Positions 53,426 to 62,752 of a stretch of DNA of 64,000 bases are shown here, piece after piece. Source of the DNA: Sphingomonas arenae (GTDB lineage: Bacteria; Pseudomonadota; Alphaproteobacteria; Sphingomonadales; Sphingomonadaceae); assembly GCF_016924655.1 (NCBI RefSeq), contig NZ_JAFFJU010000001.1, positions 186,001-250,000 of the forward strand, in the 5' to 3' direction. The translations under genes were made by a program, and so were the position numbers. The notes beneath the pieces were generated by a model. It saw only the letters and a program-made list of their open reading frames with translations, did no database searches and was not told the DNA's origin. The number at the start of each line of letters is the position of its first letter. Position 1 is the first letter of the stretch.

Positions 53426-54780
53426 GCCACAACCTCCTTCAGCGCCGCTTCGAGCGCGTCCACATCCTCGTCGGTGACCGTCTCGGTGACCGCCACCACC
53501 AGCCCGTTCCTGAGCGCATCAACATTCGGGTAGAGACGCGCCAGCGACACCCCGCCGAGCACGCCCTTCTCCACCATTGCATGCACCGCCGGCCGCGCCT
53601 CGACGGGCAATCCCAGCGTGAACTCGTTGAAGAAGCTGTCGTTGACCAGCCGCACGCCCGGGATCGCTGCCAGCCGCTCCGCCACCTGTACCGCCCGCGC
53701 ATGGTTCAGCGCCGCCAATTGCCGCAGCCCCTTCTCACCCAGCAATGTCATGTGGATGGAGAAGGCCAGGGCGCAGAGGCCGGAGTTGGTACAGATGTTG
53801 CTGGTCGCCTTCTCGCGCCGGATATGCTGCTCGCGGGTGGAGAGCGTCAGCACATAGCCGCGCTTGCCCTCGGCATCGACCGTCTCGCCAGCCAGACGTC
53901 CGGGCATCTGTCGGACATGCTTCTCGCGGCAGGCGAACAGGCCGACATACGGTCCACCGAACTGCAGGCCGACACCCAGGCTCTGCCCCTCGCCGACCAC
54001 GATGTCCGCGCCCATCTCGCCGGGAGACTTGATCGCTCCCAGCGCTACCGGCTCCGTCACGACGGCAATCAGCAACGCGCCCTTTGCCTGCGCCGCCTCG
54101 GCAATCGGCTTGAGGTCCGTGATCCGGCCCAGAATGTCCGGATATTGCACCACCACCGCGCTGGTCTCGCCATCGATTGCCGCGATCAGCCGCTCGGCGT
54201 CGGTCTCGGCCGTCAGTTCGGGCGTCGCCGTCTCCAGCACGTCGCCGGTAAATCGCGCCATGGTGTTGCAGACGGAGACATAATGCGGATGCAGCCCGGA
54301 CGAGATGATCGTCTTCTTCTTCCGGGTGATGCGACGGGCCATGCCGATTGCTTCCCAGCAGCCGGTTGAGCCATCGTACATCGACGCGTTCGCCACCTGG
54401 CAGCCGAACAGCCGCGCGACCTGGGTCTGGAACTCGAACAGCACCTGCAGCGTGCCCTGCGCGATCTCCGGTTGATAGGGCGTGTAGGCGGTCAGGAACT
54501 CGCCGCGCTGGATCAGGTGGTCGACGCTGGCCGGGATGTGGTGCTTGTACGCACCGCAGCCGAGGAAGAAGGGCACCTGCCCCGCGACCATGTTCTTGGC
54601 CGCCAGCTTGGTCATGTGCCGCTCGACCGCCAGCTCCGACGCATGCATCGGCAGGCCGTCGATCGGCCCCGTCAGCCGCGCCTCCTCCGGCACGTCACGG
54701 AACAACTCGTCGATCGCTGCAGCACCAATGACGCCGAGCATCTCTCGGCGGTCGGCATCGGAAAGGGGAAGGTAGCGCAT
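53422..54780 (-). CDS. gcvPA: Glycine dehydrogenase (decarboxylating) subunit 1
   Basis: N-terminal half of the two-subunit P-protein. The 452 aa begin [19 protein letters not shown], with [46 protein letters not shown] and [20 protein letters not shown]. The split P-protein form is usual in many alphaproteobacteria. It overlaps the small exported-protein gene by 1 nt upstream and gcvPB by 4 nt downstream. Confidence 0.96.
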   Translation of the reverse strand: MRYLPLSDADRREMLGVIGAAAIDELFRDVPEEARLTGPIDGLPMHASELAVERHMTKLAAKNMVAGQVPFFLGCGAYKHHIPASVDHLIQRGEFLTAYTPYQPEIAQGTLQVLFEFQTQVARLFGCQVANASMYDGSTGCWEAIGMARRITRKKKTIISSGLHPHYVSVCNTMARFTGDVLETATPELTAETDAERLIAAIDGETSAVVVQYPDILGRITDLKPIAEAAQAKGALLIAVVTEPVALGAIKSPGEMGADIVVGEGQSLGVGLQFGGPYVGLFACREKHVRQMPGRLAGETVDAEGKRGYVLTLSTREQHIRREKATSNICTNSGLCALAFSIHMTLLGEKGLRQLAALNHARAVQVAERLAAIPGVRLVNDSFFNEFTLGLPVEARPAVHAMVEKGVLGGVSLARLYPNVDALRNGLVVAVTETVTDEDVDALEAALKEVVA

Positions 54781-55148
54781 TATTGGTCCTCTGGCGGGGC
54801 CGGAGTGGCAAGGATGGAGCGGAGAAGAACGTTGCGGAGCTGTGGCGGTCGGTCCGTGCAGACCTCGTCATCGAGGCAGACGGGATCGACGATGGCCTCC
54901 AACTCAATCCATGTGGGGACGAGAGCGGTCAGCTGCGAGTCCACGCGCGCGCTTGGTTCGAGCGACAGGCGAGCGCCGCCCTTCTCAGTTTCGCTGATTG
55001 CGCAGTCGAGCGCGTTGCAGCGCGTGACCCAGCCCTGGAGCACCACCCGCTTGCCTGCATAACGCGCAGGAGCCTCCCGCACGGCCTGGATGGACGCAGA
55101 AGGCGGGCTCGCAGGCGCCAGAATGAGAAAAGCGGCAAGCGCGATCAT
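54780..55148 (-). CDS. Small exported protein embedded in the gcv operon
   Basis: A 122-aa protein with a signal peptide ([19 protein letters not shown]). The mature part has an OB-like beta pattern ([20 protein letters not shown]) and two Cys pairs (CNALDC, CLDDEVC) that could form disulfides. No family is recognised. Overlaps of 4 nt with the methyltransferase and 1 nt with gcvPA place it firmly in the operon. A role in the glycine cleavage reaction is unlikely, since it is exported. Confidence 0.7.
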   Translation of the reverse strand: MIALAAFLILAPASPPSASIQAVREAPARYAGKRVVLQGWVTRCNALDCAISETEKGGARLSLEPSARVDSQLTALVPTWIELEAIVDPVCLDDEVCTDRPPQLRNVLLRSILATPAPPEDQ

Positions 55149-55894
55149 GCGGGCTTCCGCATGTGGAAGCGCAAACGAACATAGTCGGCGAGGTTCGATC
55201 CGACCCGCTCGGCCACGACATCCGCCAAGGCAGCACGTTCCTCCTGCGGGACACCCGCACGGTCAAGCCAGCCGGCGCGAAACACCGTGACCCAGCTCTG
55301 CACGCCATGCTCGAGCTCGGTCGGGCGCTCCAGCAGCCGCGCATCGATCTCGTCGAAGCCGACCGTCTCGTAGAGCGCGGCGAACTCCTCTGCCGGCGCA
55401 TACCAGTTGGCAGCTTCAAGCGGCGGCACGTAGCCGCGGGCGATCAACTCGGTGTCGAGTGCCTCGCGCAACCGGGCGAGGTTGCCCTCGCCGCCCATCT
55501 CACCGGCGAACCGGCCTCCGGGCTTCAGCGCGCGGAACACCGCCTCGGCGACCCGCCGCTTGTCCAGCATCCAGTGCAGCGCCGCGTTGGAGAAGGCCGC
55601 GTCGAACTCGCCATTGAAGGTCATGTCGGCCGCATCCATCAGCCGCACGTCGAGCCCGGCCGAACTGGCTGCCTCGACCATGCTCGCGCTGCTGTCGACA
55701 CCCACCGCGCTGGCACCGCGCGCTACGATGTGCCGCGTCAGCGCGCCGTCCCCGCAACCGACGTCGAGCACCCGCTCACCCGGCTGCGGATCCAGCAGGT
55801 CGAGCGCCGCCGCGCCCAAGGCCGGGACGAACGCGCCGACGCGGGCGTAATCGCCCGCGTTCCAGCTGCTGGTCGAGGCGACCGCCTGGTTCAA
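55145..55894 (-). CDS. Class I SAM methyltransferase embedded in the gcv operon
   Basis: A 249-aa methyltransferase with the SAM motif [17 protein letters not shown] (about 42-58) and the [12 protein letters not shown] segment typical of the trans-aconitate/UbiE-like group (Tam). The substrate is not known. Its start overlaps the gcvH stop and its stop overlaps the small exported-protein gene, 4 nt each, so it is under glycine riboswitch control with gcvTH. Confidence 0.87.
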   Translation of the reverse strand: MNQAVASTSSWNAGDYARVGAFVPALGAAALDLLDPQPGERVLDVGCGDGALTRHIVARGASAVGVDSSASMVEAASSAGLDVRLMDAADMTFNGEFDAAFSNAALHWMLDKRRVAEAVFRALKPGGRFAGEMGGEGNLARLREALDTELIARGYVPPLEAANWYAPAEEFAALYETVGFDEIDARLLERPTELEHGVQSWVTVFRAGWLDRAGVPQEERAALADVVAERVGSNLADYVRLRFHMRKPA

Positions 55895-56262
55895 AGCGTC
55901 TCACACCATGCGCGATAGGCGGGCTCGTCCATCAGGCCTTCCAGCTCGCCCTGGTCTGCGAGCCGCAGCTTGAAGAACCAGCCCTCGCCTTCCGGATCGG
56001 AGTTGATGATCGACGGGTCGTCGGCGATCGCCGGATTGGCCTCGACCACCTCGCCGCTGACCGGCGCATAGACGTCGCTCGCCGCCTTCACCGATTCCAC
56101 GACGGCCGCTTCCTGACCCTTGTTCAGCGTCTTGCCCGGCTCCGGCGCCTCCGCGAACACGATGTCGCCCAACGCGCCCTGCGCATGCTGGGAGATGCCC
56201 ACGGTGGCCGTGTCGCCCTCGACGCGGATCCACTCATGTTCCTTAGTGAAGTAGAGGCTCAT
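55891..56262 (-). CDS. gcvH: Glycine cleavage system H protein
   Basis: Lipoyl carrier that shuttles the aminomethyl group between the P, T and L proteins. The 123 aa have a biotinyl/lipoyl fold with the lipoylated lysine in [19 protein letters not shown] and the family's [10 protein letters not shown] near the end. It lies 6 bp after gcvT and overlaps the methyltransferase gene by 4 nt. Confidence 0.97.
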   Translation of the reverse strand: MSLYFTKEHEWIRVEGDTATVGISQHAQGALGDIVFAEAPEPGKTLNKGQEAAVVESVKAASDVYAPVSGEVVEANPAIADDPSIINSDPEGEGWFFKLRLADQGELEGLMDEPAYRAWCETL

Positions 56263-56268
56263 GGATGT

Positions 56269-57387
56269 TCAGGCTCCCTTGCGATGGTAGCGGTGGGGGA
56301 CGAAAGATGTTGGCGTGACCGTGGCGGTGAACAGCTTGCCGCGCTGCTCCAGCGTCAGCGCGCCGCCCGGCTGAGCGAGCGCGGCCGCGACGTACCCCAT
56401 GCCGATGGGCTTCTGCAGCGAAGGGGAGAAACCGCCGCTGGTTACGCGGCCGACCTCGTTACCCTCGCCGTCGAAGATGCGGGCACCCTCACGCACCGGC
56501 TGGCGCCCTTCGACAACGAAGCCAACGCGCTTCTGCACCGGGCCGTTCTCAAGCTCCGACATGATGCGCTCGGCGCCCGCAAAACCGCCTTCGGCGCGGC
56601 GACGCTTGGAAATGGCGAAGCCAAGGTCGGCCATCACCGGTGTCGTTTGCTCGTCGAGGTCATGACCATAAAGCGGCAACCCCGCCTCGAGCCGCAGCGA
56701 GTCCCGTGCGCCGAGGCCGATGGGCTTGACGAACTCGCTTGCCAGCAGTGCATCTGCGACCTGCTCGACTACCGATGCGGGCACCGAGATCTCGAACCCG
56801 TCCTCCCCCGTGTAGCCGGAGCGGCTGATCCACGCGTCCACGCCGGCAATGGTGAACCGCCCGCCCTGCATGAAAGTCAGCTCCGACACGCCGGGCGCCA
56901 GCGGCTCCAGCACCTCGGCGGCCCGTGGGCCTTGCAGGGCCAGTAGGGCCTGGCTCTCGAGATAGTCGACGACGGTCCCCTGCGGCAGCCGGCTCCGCAG
57001 CTGCTCGATATCGCCATGCTTGGTTGCACCGTTGACCACCACGTAGAAGGTTTCGCCCTGACGCGTCGCCATGAGGTCGTCGACGATCCCGCCAGCCTCG
57101 TTCAGCAGCAGCGAGTAGCGCAGCCGCCCATCCTTCAGCCCCTTGAGGTCACCCGGCAGCAAGGTCTCCAGTGCCGCGTCGGCATCCGGGCCGGACACCA
57201 CCAGCTGTCCCATGTGGCTGACGTCGAACAGCCCCGCGGACTGCCGCGTCCACAGGTGCTCGGCCATGATGCCTTCGTACTGGACGGGCATGAGATAGCC
57301 GGCAAACGGCACCATGCGCGCGCCACGCGCGCGGTGCCACGTGTCCAGCGGCAGGGTAGCTAGCGGGGTGTCGGCAACGTCGGCCAT
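56269..57387 (-). CDS. gcvT: Aminomethyltransferase (glycine cleavage T protein)
   Basis: Transfers the methylene group from GcvH to THF, releasing ammonia. The 372 aa have MVPFAGYLMPVQYEGI, SAGLFDVSHMGQ, the folate-binding Asp region (ISRSGYTGEDGFEISV) and LRLEAGLPLYGHDLDE. It is the first gene of the gcv operon, about 60 nt downstream of the tandem glycine riboswitch. Confidence 0.96.
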   Translation of the reverse strand: MADVADTPLATLPLDTWHRARGARMVPFAGYLMPVQYEGIMAEHLWTRQSAGLFDVSHMGQLVVSGPDADAALETLLPGDLKGLKDGRLRYSLLLNEAGGIVDDLMATRQGETFYVVVNGATKHGDIEQLRSRLPQGTVVDYLESQALLALQGPRAAEVLEPLAPGVSELTFMQGGRFTIAGVDAWISRSGYTGEDGFEISVPASVVEQVADALLASEFVKPIGLGARDSLRLEAGLPLYGHDLDEQTTPVMADLGFAISKRRRAEGGFAGAERIMSELENGPVQKRVGFVVEGRQPVREGARIFDGEGNEVGRVTSGGFSPSLQKPIGMGYVAAALAQPGGALTLEQRGKLFTATVTPTSFVPHRYHRKGA

Positions 57388-57448
57388 CGATCAAGCGCTC
57401 CCGGGCAAGTCCGTGCGAGGCGGCACAAGCGCCCTCCCCAACGAACCC

Positions 57449-57634
57449 CCGTCTGTCACTTTGGACCTGAGAGCTTTCCCCCGCTGAGAAGCGAGGTTAC
57501 CCCTTCGGCGGCCCCGGCCATGAGCCGGAGCACTTTCCAGACTGTCGGCCCCGCGCGGTCCTGGGTGCCTGAGAGATTCCGGGGGTGGTTGCTCCTTCGG
57601 CGGCAGCGGTTTCCCGCCACAACTCTCCCGCGCT
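57449..57634 (-). promoter_or_regulatory. Tandem glycine riboswitch upstream of gcvT
   Basis: On the minus strand this leader has two glycine aptamers. Aptamer 1 (about 57634-57545) has GGGAGAG, CCGAAGGAGCAA, AATCTCTCAGGCA and GGACCG. Aptamer 2 (about 57540-57449) has CCGAAGGGGTAA, GCTCTCAGGT and the closing GACAGA. This is the classic arrangement of cooperative gcv riboswitches, usually turning expression on with glycine. The switching element would lie in the 60 nt before gcvT. Confidence 0.95.
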
Positions 57635-57668
57635 GGGCCCCCGACGGCGAGCCGTCGGCGACAAGGCG

Positions 57669-57698
57669 AGCCTTGGCCGTGCCGGCTGGCCGAGTCAA
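57669..57698 (-). promoter_or_regulatory. Possible promoter for the gcv riboswitch operon
   Basis: On the minus strand, TTGACT (57698-57693) is followed after 18 bp by AAGGCT, a poor match to TATAAT, about 35 bp upstream of the riboswitch. A 7-bp hairpin (57641-57658) lies between them. Nothing else is seen in 57635-57764. Weak evidence. Confidence 0.3.
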
Positions 57699-57764
57699 CG
57701 CGGATTCGGCCTGCACCACCGCTCGTGGTAAAAGGCCGGCAGCTATCGACAAGCGGAGTCGATC

Positions 57765-59000
57765 ATGCGTCACCTTCTACTGTTCACTGCTTCCGCCTTC
57801 CTTTTCACAGGGTCCGCATCTGCCGACACGGTCTGCGAGTGGATGGACTTCGCCGACAAGATTGAGAAGGCTGCCGCACCACCGCCCGATGTACCGATCG
57901 GCCCCGAGCACGCCCATGCGCAGGCCCAGGTCGCCCTTGCCATGTTCGAGGCACTGAACGCCATCGACCGCCGGTACGAGCCCTATCTGAAGCTGCCGGC
58001 TGGCGACCCAAAGGCCTCGCAGGACGCTGCCGCCACCACTGCGGCCTACAAGATCCTGCTCGATCACTACCCGGGGCAGAAGAGCGCCTTGGAAGAGAGC
58101 TACACCATCGCCATGGACGCAATCGCGGACAGCCCGGCCAAGGTGGCGGGCAAGTCCCTGGGCGAGCGGGCTGCCGCGGCGGCCCTGAAGGCTGGGCTGA
58201 TCGATCCCGCCGTAACGCAGCAGCCCTACCGCCCGGTTGCGCCGGCCGGCGTCTGGGTACCCACGACACTTCCCGTCTTTCAGCCATGGTCCACGGCCTT
58301 CAAACCCTGGTTCATCGGCTCGGCGAACGCGTTCCGGCCTGCTCCCCCGCCGCCGGTGACCAGCAAACGCTATGCCCACGATCTTGCGGAAGTGCAGCGT
58401 CTTGGCGGCAAGGTGAGCAAGGAACGCAGCGCTCACCAGACCCTGATGGCGCGCTATCGGATCACGCCCGACATGATGCCGGCGCTGCGACTGATTGCCG
58501 ACCAGAAGGGCCGGCGCGCGGTCGACAACGCCCGTCTGTTCGCCTTGTACCAGATGATCGGGGACGATGCCGGCATGGCGATGGCCGACGCCAAGCTCCA
58601 TTACAACTACTGGAGGCCCATCACCGCGATCCGTAACGCCGCGGAGGACGGCAACCCTGCAACGCAGGCCGATCCCTCATGGGAGCCGCTGATCCGGACG
58701 CCCAATCATCCTGAGTACCCTTGCGGTCACTGCATCTTTGCAGGGGCTACCGCCGAGCTGATGAAGAGCGTCGACGCGGACAGTCCCGCCTGGGGCGTGC
58801 GCGTTGCATCCCGGTCGATCCCGACGGCAGCCATCCAGGTGCTGCCAAGCTGGGACAAGTGGGCGGAGGAAGTGAATCTCTCCCGCACGCTTGGCGGAGT
58901 GCATTACCGCTTCAGCAACGAGGCTGGCGAGGACATGGGTCGCAAGATTACGCGACAGGCGCTCGCCACCATCATGCGCCCGCTGCCCGGAACTAGGTAA
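57765..59000 (+). CDS. Exported vanadium-dependent haloperoxidase/PAP2-related protein
   Basis: A 411-aa exported protein (signal peptide about 1-20, GSASAD). The C-terminal half has the vanadate/phosphate-binding triad of the vanadium haloperoxidase-acid phosphatase superfamily: YNYWRPITAIRNA (Lys/Arg side), HPEYPCGHCIFAGATAEL and SRTLGGVHYRFSNEAGEDMG. The classic PSGH serine is Cys here (PCGH). It may oxidise halide or act as a phosphatase. It is alone and divergent from the gcv operon. Activity is not shown. Confidence 0.85.
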   Translation: MRHLLLFTASAFLFTGSASADTVCEWMDFADKIEKAAAPPPDVPIGPEHAHAQAQVALAMFEALNAIDRRYEPYLKLPAGDPKASQDAAATTAAYKILLDHYPGQKSALEESYTIAMDAIADSPAKVAGKSLGERAAAAALKAGLIDPAVTQQPYRPVAPAGVWVPTTLPVFQPWSTAFKPWFIGSANAFRPAPPPPVTSKRYAHDLAEVQRLGGKVSKERSAHQTLMARYRITPDMMPALRLIADQKGRRAVDNARLFALYQMIGDDAGMAMADAKLHYNYWRPITAIRNAAEDGNPATQADPSWEPLIRTPNHPEYPCGHCIFAGATAELMKSVDADSPAWGVRVASRSIPTAAIQVLPSWDKWAEEVNLSRTLGGVHYRFSNEAGEDMGRKITRQALATIMRPLPGTR

Positions 59001-59005
59001 GTGCC

Positions 59006-59638
59006 CTAGCGCGTCGCGTTGTAGCGCAGCTGGTCCTGGGTCAGCTGAAAACCCAGGAGATGCTCGAACGTAGCGGTGGCAACCGCATCCCGGATCTTGG
59101 GATCGGACAGTGGATCGATTGCCGCATCGGCGTCCCCGGGGCGCCGCTCACGCGTGAGCTCGCGCTGAACATCCGCAGGAAGCGCGGCCGCGGAGCGCGC
59201 AACGCGGATAACGGACTGCCCGCGGCCCTGACCCCGGACGCTGCCGGCCGCGAAATCGACCGCGACCGCGCCGACCCGCTTGGCCACGACATTGGTCCCA
59301 CCCTGCGTGGCGACCGAAAAGATCGGCAGCACCACCTGACGCGCCTGGGTCGGATCGCGCCGCGTCGCCACGACATCGTAGCTCGCGGTCGAGACAAGGT
59401 AGGCGCCCTCCTCGGTACAATTCGAGCGTACGTTGGTGATTGCCGCGCTAACGTCGATCGCAGCCGCCGTACGGAAGTTCACCGGATCGAACAGGGTGAT
59501 GTCGCCCGTAGCGGCCGGGATGGCCACCTGCGGACAGCCGGTGCGCTTTACGTAGACGCCCCCCGCGGTGATCTCGCCCTGCCGGGAACAGCCGGTCAGC
59601 AGAAGGGCAATCGTCAGGGGAACGAAGAGCGCTCTCAC
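59006..59638 (-). CDS. Exported lipoprotein of unknown function
   Basis: A 210-aa protein with a lipobox LLTGC (Cys17). The mature region is beta-rich and holds a CPQVAIP segment and a second Cys (RSNCTEEGAYL) near a beta strand, a pattern seen in hypothetical sphingomonad lipoproteins. No catalytic motif is seen. It is convergent with the haloperoxidase-like gene 5 bp away and divergent from ispH. Confidence 0.72.
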   Translation of the reverse strand: MRALFVPLTIALLLTGCSRQGEITAGGVYVKRTGCPQVAIPAATGDITLFDPVNFRTAAAIDVSAAITNVRSNCTEEGAYLVSTASYDVVATRRDPTQARQVVLPIFSVATQGGTNVVAKRVGAVAVDFAAGSVRGQGRGQSVIRVARSAAALPADVQRELTRERRPGDADAAIDPLSDPKIRDAVATATFEHLLGFQLTQDQLRYNATR

Positions 59639-59718
59639 GTGGGTAATTCCTTGCAGTCGGTCGCCGGCCTTCTAGGAACCGCCTAGCAGTCAGGCAAGCA
59701 ATCGCTTACATCGCCGCC

Positions 59719-60666
59719 ATGCCGTCTTCCCGCCCGCCCCTCCAGGTCATCATCGCCGCGCCGCGCGGGTTCTGCGCGGGCGTGGACCGCGCCATCCGTA
59801 TCGTGGAGCTGGCGATCGAGCGCTACGGCGCACCGGTCTATGTCCGGCACGAGATCGTTCATAACAAGTTTGTGGTGGACCGGCTGCGGGGCCTCGGCGC
59901 GGTGTTCGTCGAGGAGCTGGAAGAAGTTCCCGACGGCGTGCCGGTAGTCTTTTCGGCGCACGGCGTGCCGAAGTCCGTGCCTGCGGCGGCGCAGGACCGT
60001 GGCCTCGACTACCTGGATGCCACGTGCCCCCTGGTGAGCAAGGTCCACCGCCAGGCCGAGCGGCTGATCGAGACCGGCCGGCACATCATCTTCATCGGCC
60101 ACGCGGGACACCCCGAAGTAATCGGCACCTTTGGCCAGGTTCCGGAGGGCAGCATGACCCTCGTCGAAACCATCGAGGATGTGGCGAGGATCGAGCCCGC
60201 GGACCCCGAGAACCTTGCCTTCCTCACCCAGACCACGCTTTCCGTGGACGACACCTCCGCTATCGTCGGTGCATTGCAAGCTCGTTTCCCGTCCATCCGC
60301 GCTCCTCGGGGCGAAGACATCTGCTATGCGACCTCCAACCGTCAGGCAGCCGTGAAGCAGATCGCGCTCCGCTGCGAACGCATGCTGGTGATCGGCGCTC
60401 CCAACAGCAGCAATTCGCTCCGGCTGGTCGAGGTGGCGGAGCGGGAGGGCGTGCCCGCTCGGCTGATCCAGCGCGCAAGCGAGATCGACTGGGAGTGGCT
60501 TGGACAGCCGGCCAGCCTTGGCCTGACAGCCGGTGCCTCGGCACCCGAGGTTCTGGTGCAGGAGGTGCTAGAGGCGCTCGGCACCCGATTCGACGTGCAT
60601 GCCGAGGAAGCCGAGCACACGCGCGAGGCGCTCACCTTCAAGCTGCCCCGCGAACTGGTCGCGTGA
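59719..60666 (+). CDS. ispH: 4-hydroxy-3-methylbut-2-enyl diphosphate reductase
   Basis: Last enzyme of the MEP isoprenoid pathway, making IPP and DMAPP. The 315 aa hold the three Fe-S cysteines in [21 protein letters not shown] and [25 protein letters not shown] and GHPEV carry the HMBPP-binding His and Glu residues. It is followed by rnhA after 6 bp, an arrangement common in alphaproteobacteria. Confidence 0.97.
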   Translation: MPSSRPPLQVIIAAPRGFCAGVDRAIRIVELAIERYGAPVYVRHEIVHNKFVVDRLRGLGAVFVEELEEVPDGVPVVFSAHGVPKSVPAAAQDRGLDYLDATCPLVSKVHRQAERLIETGRHIIFIGHAGHPEVIGTFGQVPEGSMTLVETIEDVARIEPADPENLAFLTQTTLSVDDTSAIVGALQARFPSIRAPRGEDICYATSNRQAAVKQIALRCERMLVIGAPNSSNSLRLVEVAEREGVPARLIQRASEIDWEWLGQPASLGLTAGASAPEVLVQEVLEALGTRFDVHAEEAEHTREALTFKLPRELVA

Positions 60667-60672
60667 ATCTTC

Positions 60673-61125
60673 ATGAGCGAGATGGTTAAGGTGGAGATGT
60701 TCACGGACGGCGCTTGCCGGGGGAATCCCGGTCCCGGCGGCTGGGGGGTGCTGATCCGTTCCGGTGAGCGGGAGAAGGAGCTCTCCGGCGGCGAGCCGCT
60801 GACCACCAACAATCGGATGGAACTGCTCGCTGCCATTCGGGGGCTTCAGGCGCTGACTCGACCGTGTCATGTCCTGCTTCATACGGACAGCATGTACGTC
60901 CGCGACGGCATCACCAAGTGGGTGCACAACTGGCGCCGCAACGGCTGGCGCACGTCCGACAAGAAGCCGGTCAAAAATGCCGAACTCTGGCAGGAACTCT
61001 GCGCCGCGGCCGAACGGCACCGGATCGACTGGCGATGGGTTCGCGGCCATTCGGGACACCCCGAGAACGAGCGGGTGGACGTTCTTGCCTGCGCCGCCGC
61101 CGATACCTTCAGGAAAAGCGCCTAA
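60673..61125 (+). CDS. rnhA: Ribonuclease HI
   Basis: Degrades RNA in RNA-DNA hybrids. The 150 aa have the DEDD residues in [35 protein letters not shown] and [15 protein letters not shown]. It follows ispH closely and is convergent with the DAO-type gene, overlapping its stop by 4 nt. Confidence 0.96.
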   Translation: MSEMVKVEMFTDGACRGNPGPGGWGVLIRSGEREKELSGGEPLTTNNRMELLAAIRGLQALTRPCHVLLHTDSMYVRDGITKWVHNWRRNGWRTSDKKPVKNAELWQELCAAAERHRIDWRWVRGHSGHPENERVDVLACAAADTFRKSA

Positions 61126-62183
61126 CCGAACCGCGCTGGATCGTAAGGCGACGGATCGACCGGCGGTACCCGGTCCCGCAGGATCAGCGCCGCGCAGAGC
61201 TCCGCTGCAGCGGGAGCGGTCTGGATGCCGAACCCGCCTTGCCCCGCGCACCAAAAGAAGCGGGGCTCTCGCACATCATGGCCGAATACGGGCAGCCGGT
61301 CCGGCGCGAAGGTCCTCAGCCCCGCCCAGCTGCGCTCCACCCGCTCCACAGGCCAGTCCACGACATGCTCGAACCGATCGATCGCGACAGCGATATCCAG
61401 CTCCTCGGGTGCCGCGTCACATGGGTCCGTATCGATTTCGTCGTGCGGGCTGAGCCAGATCGAGCGATCCCCTTCCCCCTTGAAGTAAAAGCTTCCATCC
61501 GCACCAACGATCAGGGGGAGCCGTGACAGGCCCGATCGTCCGACACGCAGTTGGACCATCGTCCGGCGCTTCGGAGCAAGGCCAAGTCCCCTCACCCCGC
61601 TGCTTTTCGCGACCTCGTCGGCCCAGGCTCCTCCAGCGTCGACCAGCAGTTCGCAATGGACTGCGCTGCCATCGGTCAGGCGGACGGCCCACTCCTCCCC
61701 CTGCCGCCGCGCCTGGACGAGGCCCGCGCGGGTGCGAACCTCCCCGCCATGTCGGCGGACTGCGGCCAAGAAAGTGGCATGCAGCCGGGCAACATCGATG
61801 TCGGCAAGGGATGGCTCACGCAGTCCGTGCCTCCAGTCGGGTCGGAGACCTGGCAACACCTTGTCCAGCGCGCTCCGATTCAGCGGCTCGCCAACGCACC
61901 CGGCGACCAATTCGATGTTCTCCCCGGCACGGGCAATATGGATAGCGCCACGCGGCGAGAGGTATCCCCCGGCCTCGAGCATCGGCCGGCTTGCCCGGGT
62001 CAGCGGCGCGACCTGTGCGCCGCCATAACCCTCGTGCCAGAAGGCTGCCGAACGGCCGGTGGAATGATGCCCAGGCTGATCCTCCGTCTCGACCAGCAGT
62101 ACGCGGCGGTGCGGAGCCAGCGCGGCGCCAAGGCTGGCGCCGGCGATCCCGGCTCCAACGATGAGGATGTCCACTGAAGTCAC
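61122..62183 (-). CDS. DAO-type FAD-dependent oxidoreductase
   Basis: A 353-aa flavoprotein of the glycine oxidase/D-amino-acid oxidase group. The N-terminal [19 protein letters not shown] (residues about 4-22) is the FAD fold. [18 protein letters not shown] lies at the usual flavin loop, and [12 protein letters not shown] and [19 protein letters not shown] near the C-terminus close the FAD site. The substrate is an unidentified amine or D-amino acid. It is divergent from the cpa pilus genes and convergent with rnhA. Confidence 0.87.
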   Translation of the reverse strand: MTSVDILIVGAGIAGASLGAALAPHRRVLLVETEDQPGHHSTGRSAAFWHEGYGGAQVAPLTRASRPMLEAGGYLSPRGAIHIARAGENIELVAGCVGEPLNRSALDKVLPGLRPDWRHGLREPSLADIDVARLHATFLAAVRRHGGEVRTRAGLVQARRQGEEWAVRLTDGSAVHCELLVDAGGAWADEVAKSSGVRGLGLAPKRRTMVQLRVGRSGLSRLPLIVGADGSFYFKGEGDRSIWLSPHDEIDTDPCDAAPEELDIAVAIDRFEHVVDWPVERVERSWAGLRTFAPDRLPVFGHDVREPRFFWCAGQGGFGIQTAPAAAELCAALILRDRVPPVDPSPYDPARFG

Positions 62184-62226
62184 GTCCCGTGCTGGTTACG
62201 GTTTGGAAAGCCCCGCCGTCTAGACG

Positions 62227-62706
62227 GTGAAAATGATGAATCTGCCGTTCACCGTCTTGCTGCCTGCTATTCTCGCGGTTCTGCTGGTCGTCGCCGCGAT
62301 CATCGACGCGCGAACCTACCGCATCTCCAATCGCCTGAATTTCACGATCGGTGCGCTGGCCCCCGCCTACTGGTGGGCTTTGGGTTTGCCGCTCTGGCCA
62401 GACGTGGCGGTGCAGCTAGGCGTTGCCGCGCTGGTGTTCGGGCTGCTGGCGGGCGCTTTCTACGCGGGCATGATGGGCGGTGGGGACGTCAAGCTCGCGG
62501 CCGCCGTGTCGCTATGGTTCCCGCCCTTCTTTGTCGCGAAGTTCTTGGTCTGGATGTCGATCGCAGGCGGATTGCTCACGCTCGCCCTCCTGCTCGCTCA
62601 TCGGGTCCGGCGCCAACCAGGGCGCCCGAAAGTGCCTTACGGCATCGCAATTGCGACGGCCGCGCTCACGATTCTGGCCGAACGATATCTTAACCATTTT
62701 GCCTGA
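62227..62706 (+). CDS. cpaA: Prepilin peptidase CpaA (Tad pilus)
   Basis: A 159-aa A24-type aspartic peptidase that cleaves the leader of Flp/Tad pilins. The two catalytic aspartates are in IIDARTYRISNRLN and MGGGDVKLAA. It lacks the methyltransferase domain, as in CpaA/TadV. There are about four to five membrane helices. Possible starts are GTG 62227, ATG 62233 and ATG 62236. It begins the cpa locus; no pilin gene is seen in the window. Confidence 0.9.
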   Translation: MKMMNLPFTVLLPAILAVLLVVAAIIDARTYRISNRLNFTIGALAPAYWWALGLPLWPDVAVQLGVAALVFGLLAGAFYAGMMGGGDVKLAAAVSLWFPPFFVAKFLVWMSIAGGLLTLALLLAHRVRRQPGRPKVPYGIAIATAALTILAERYLNHFA

Positions 62707-62752
62707 TGTCTGACACCATTGAGTGGACCCTTTCTGGGGAGGCGTTTGCGCC

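Noticed and set aside
62692-62699. TTAACCAT CtrA half-site at the end of cpaA, upstream of cpaB
   Set aside because: Only a half-site, and it is made of cpaA codons; no second half (TTAA) at the required spacing.
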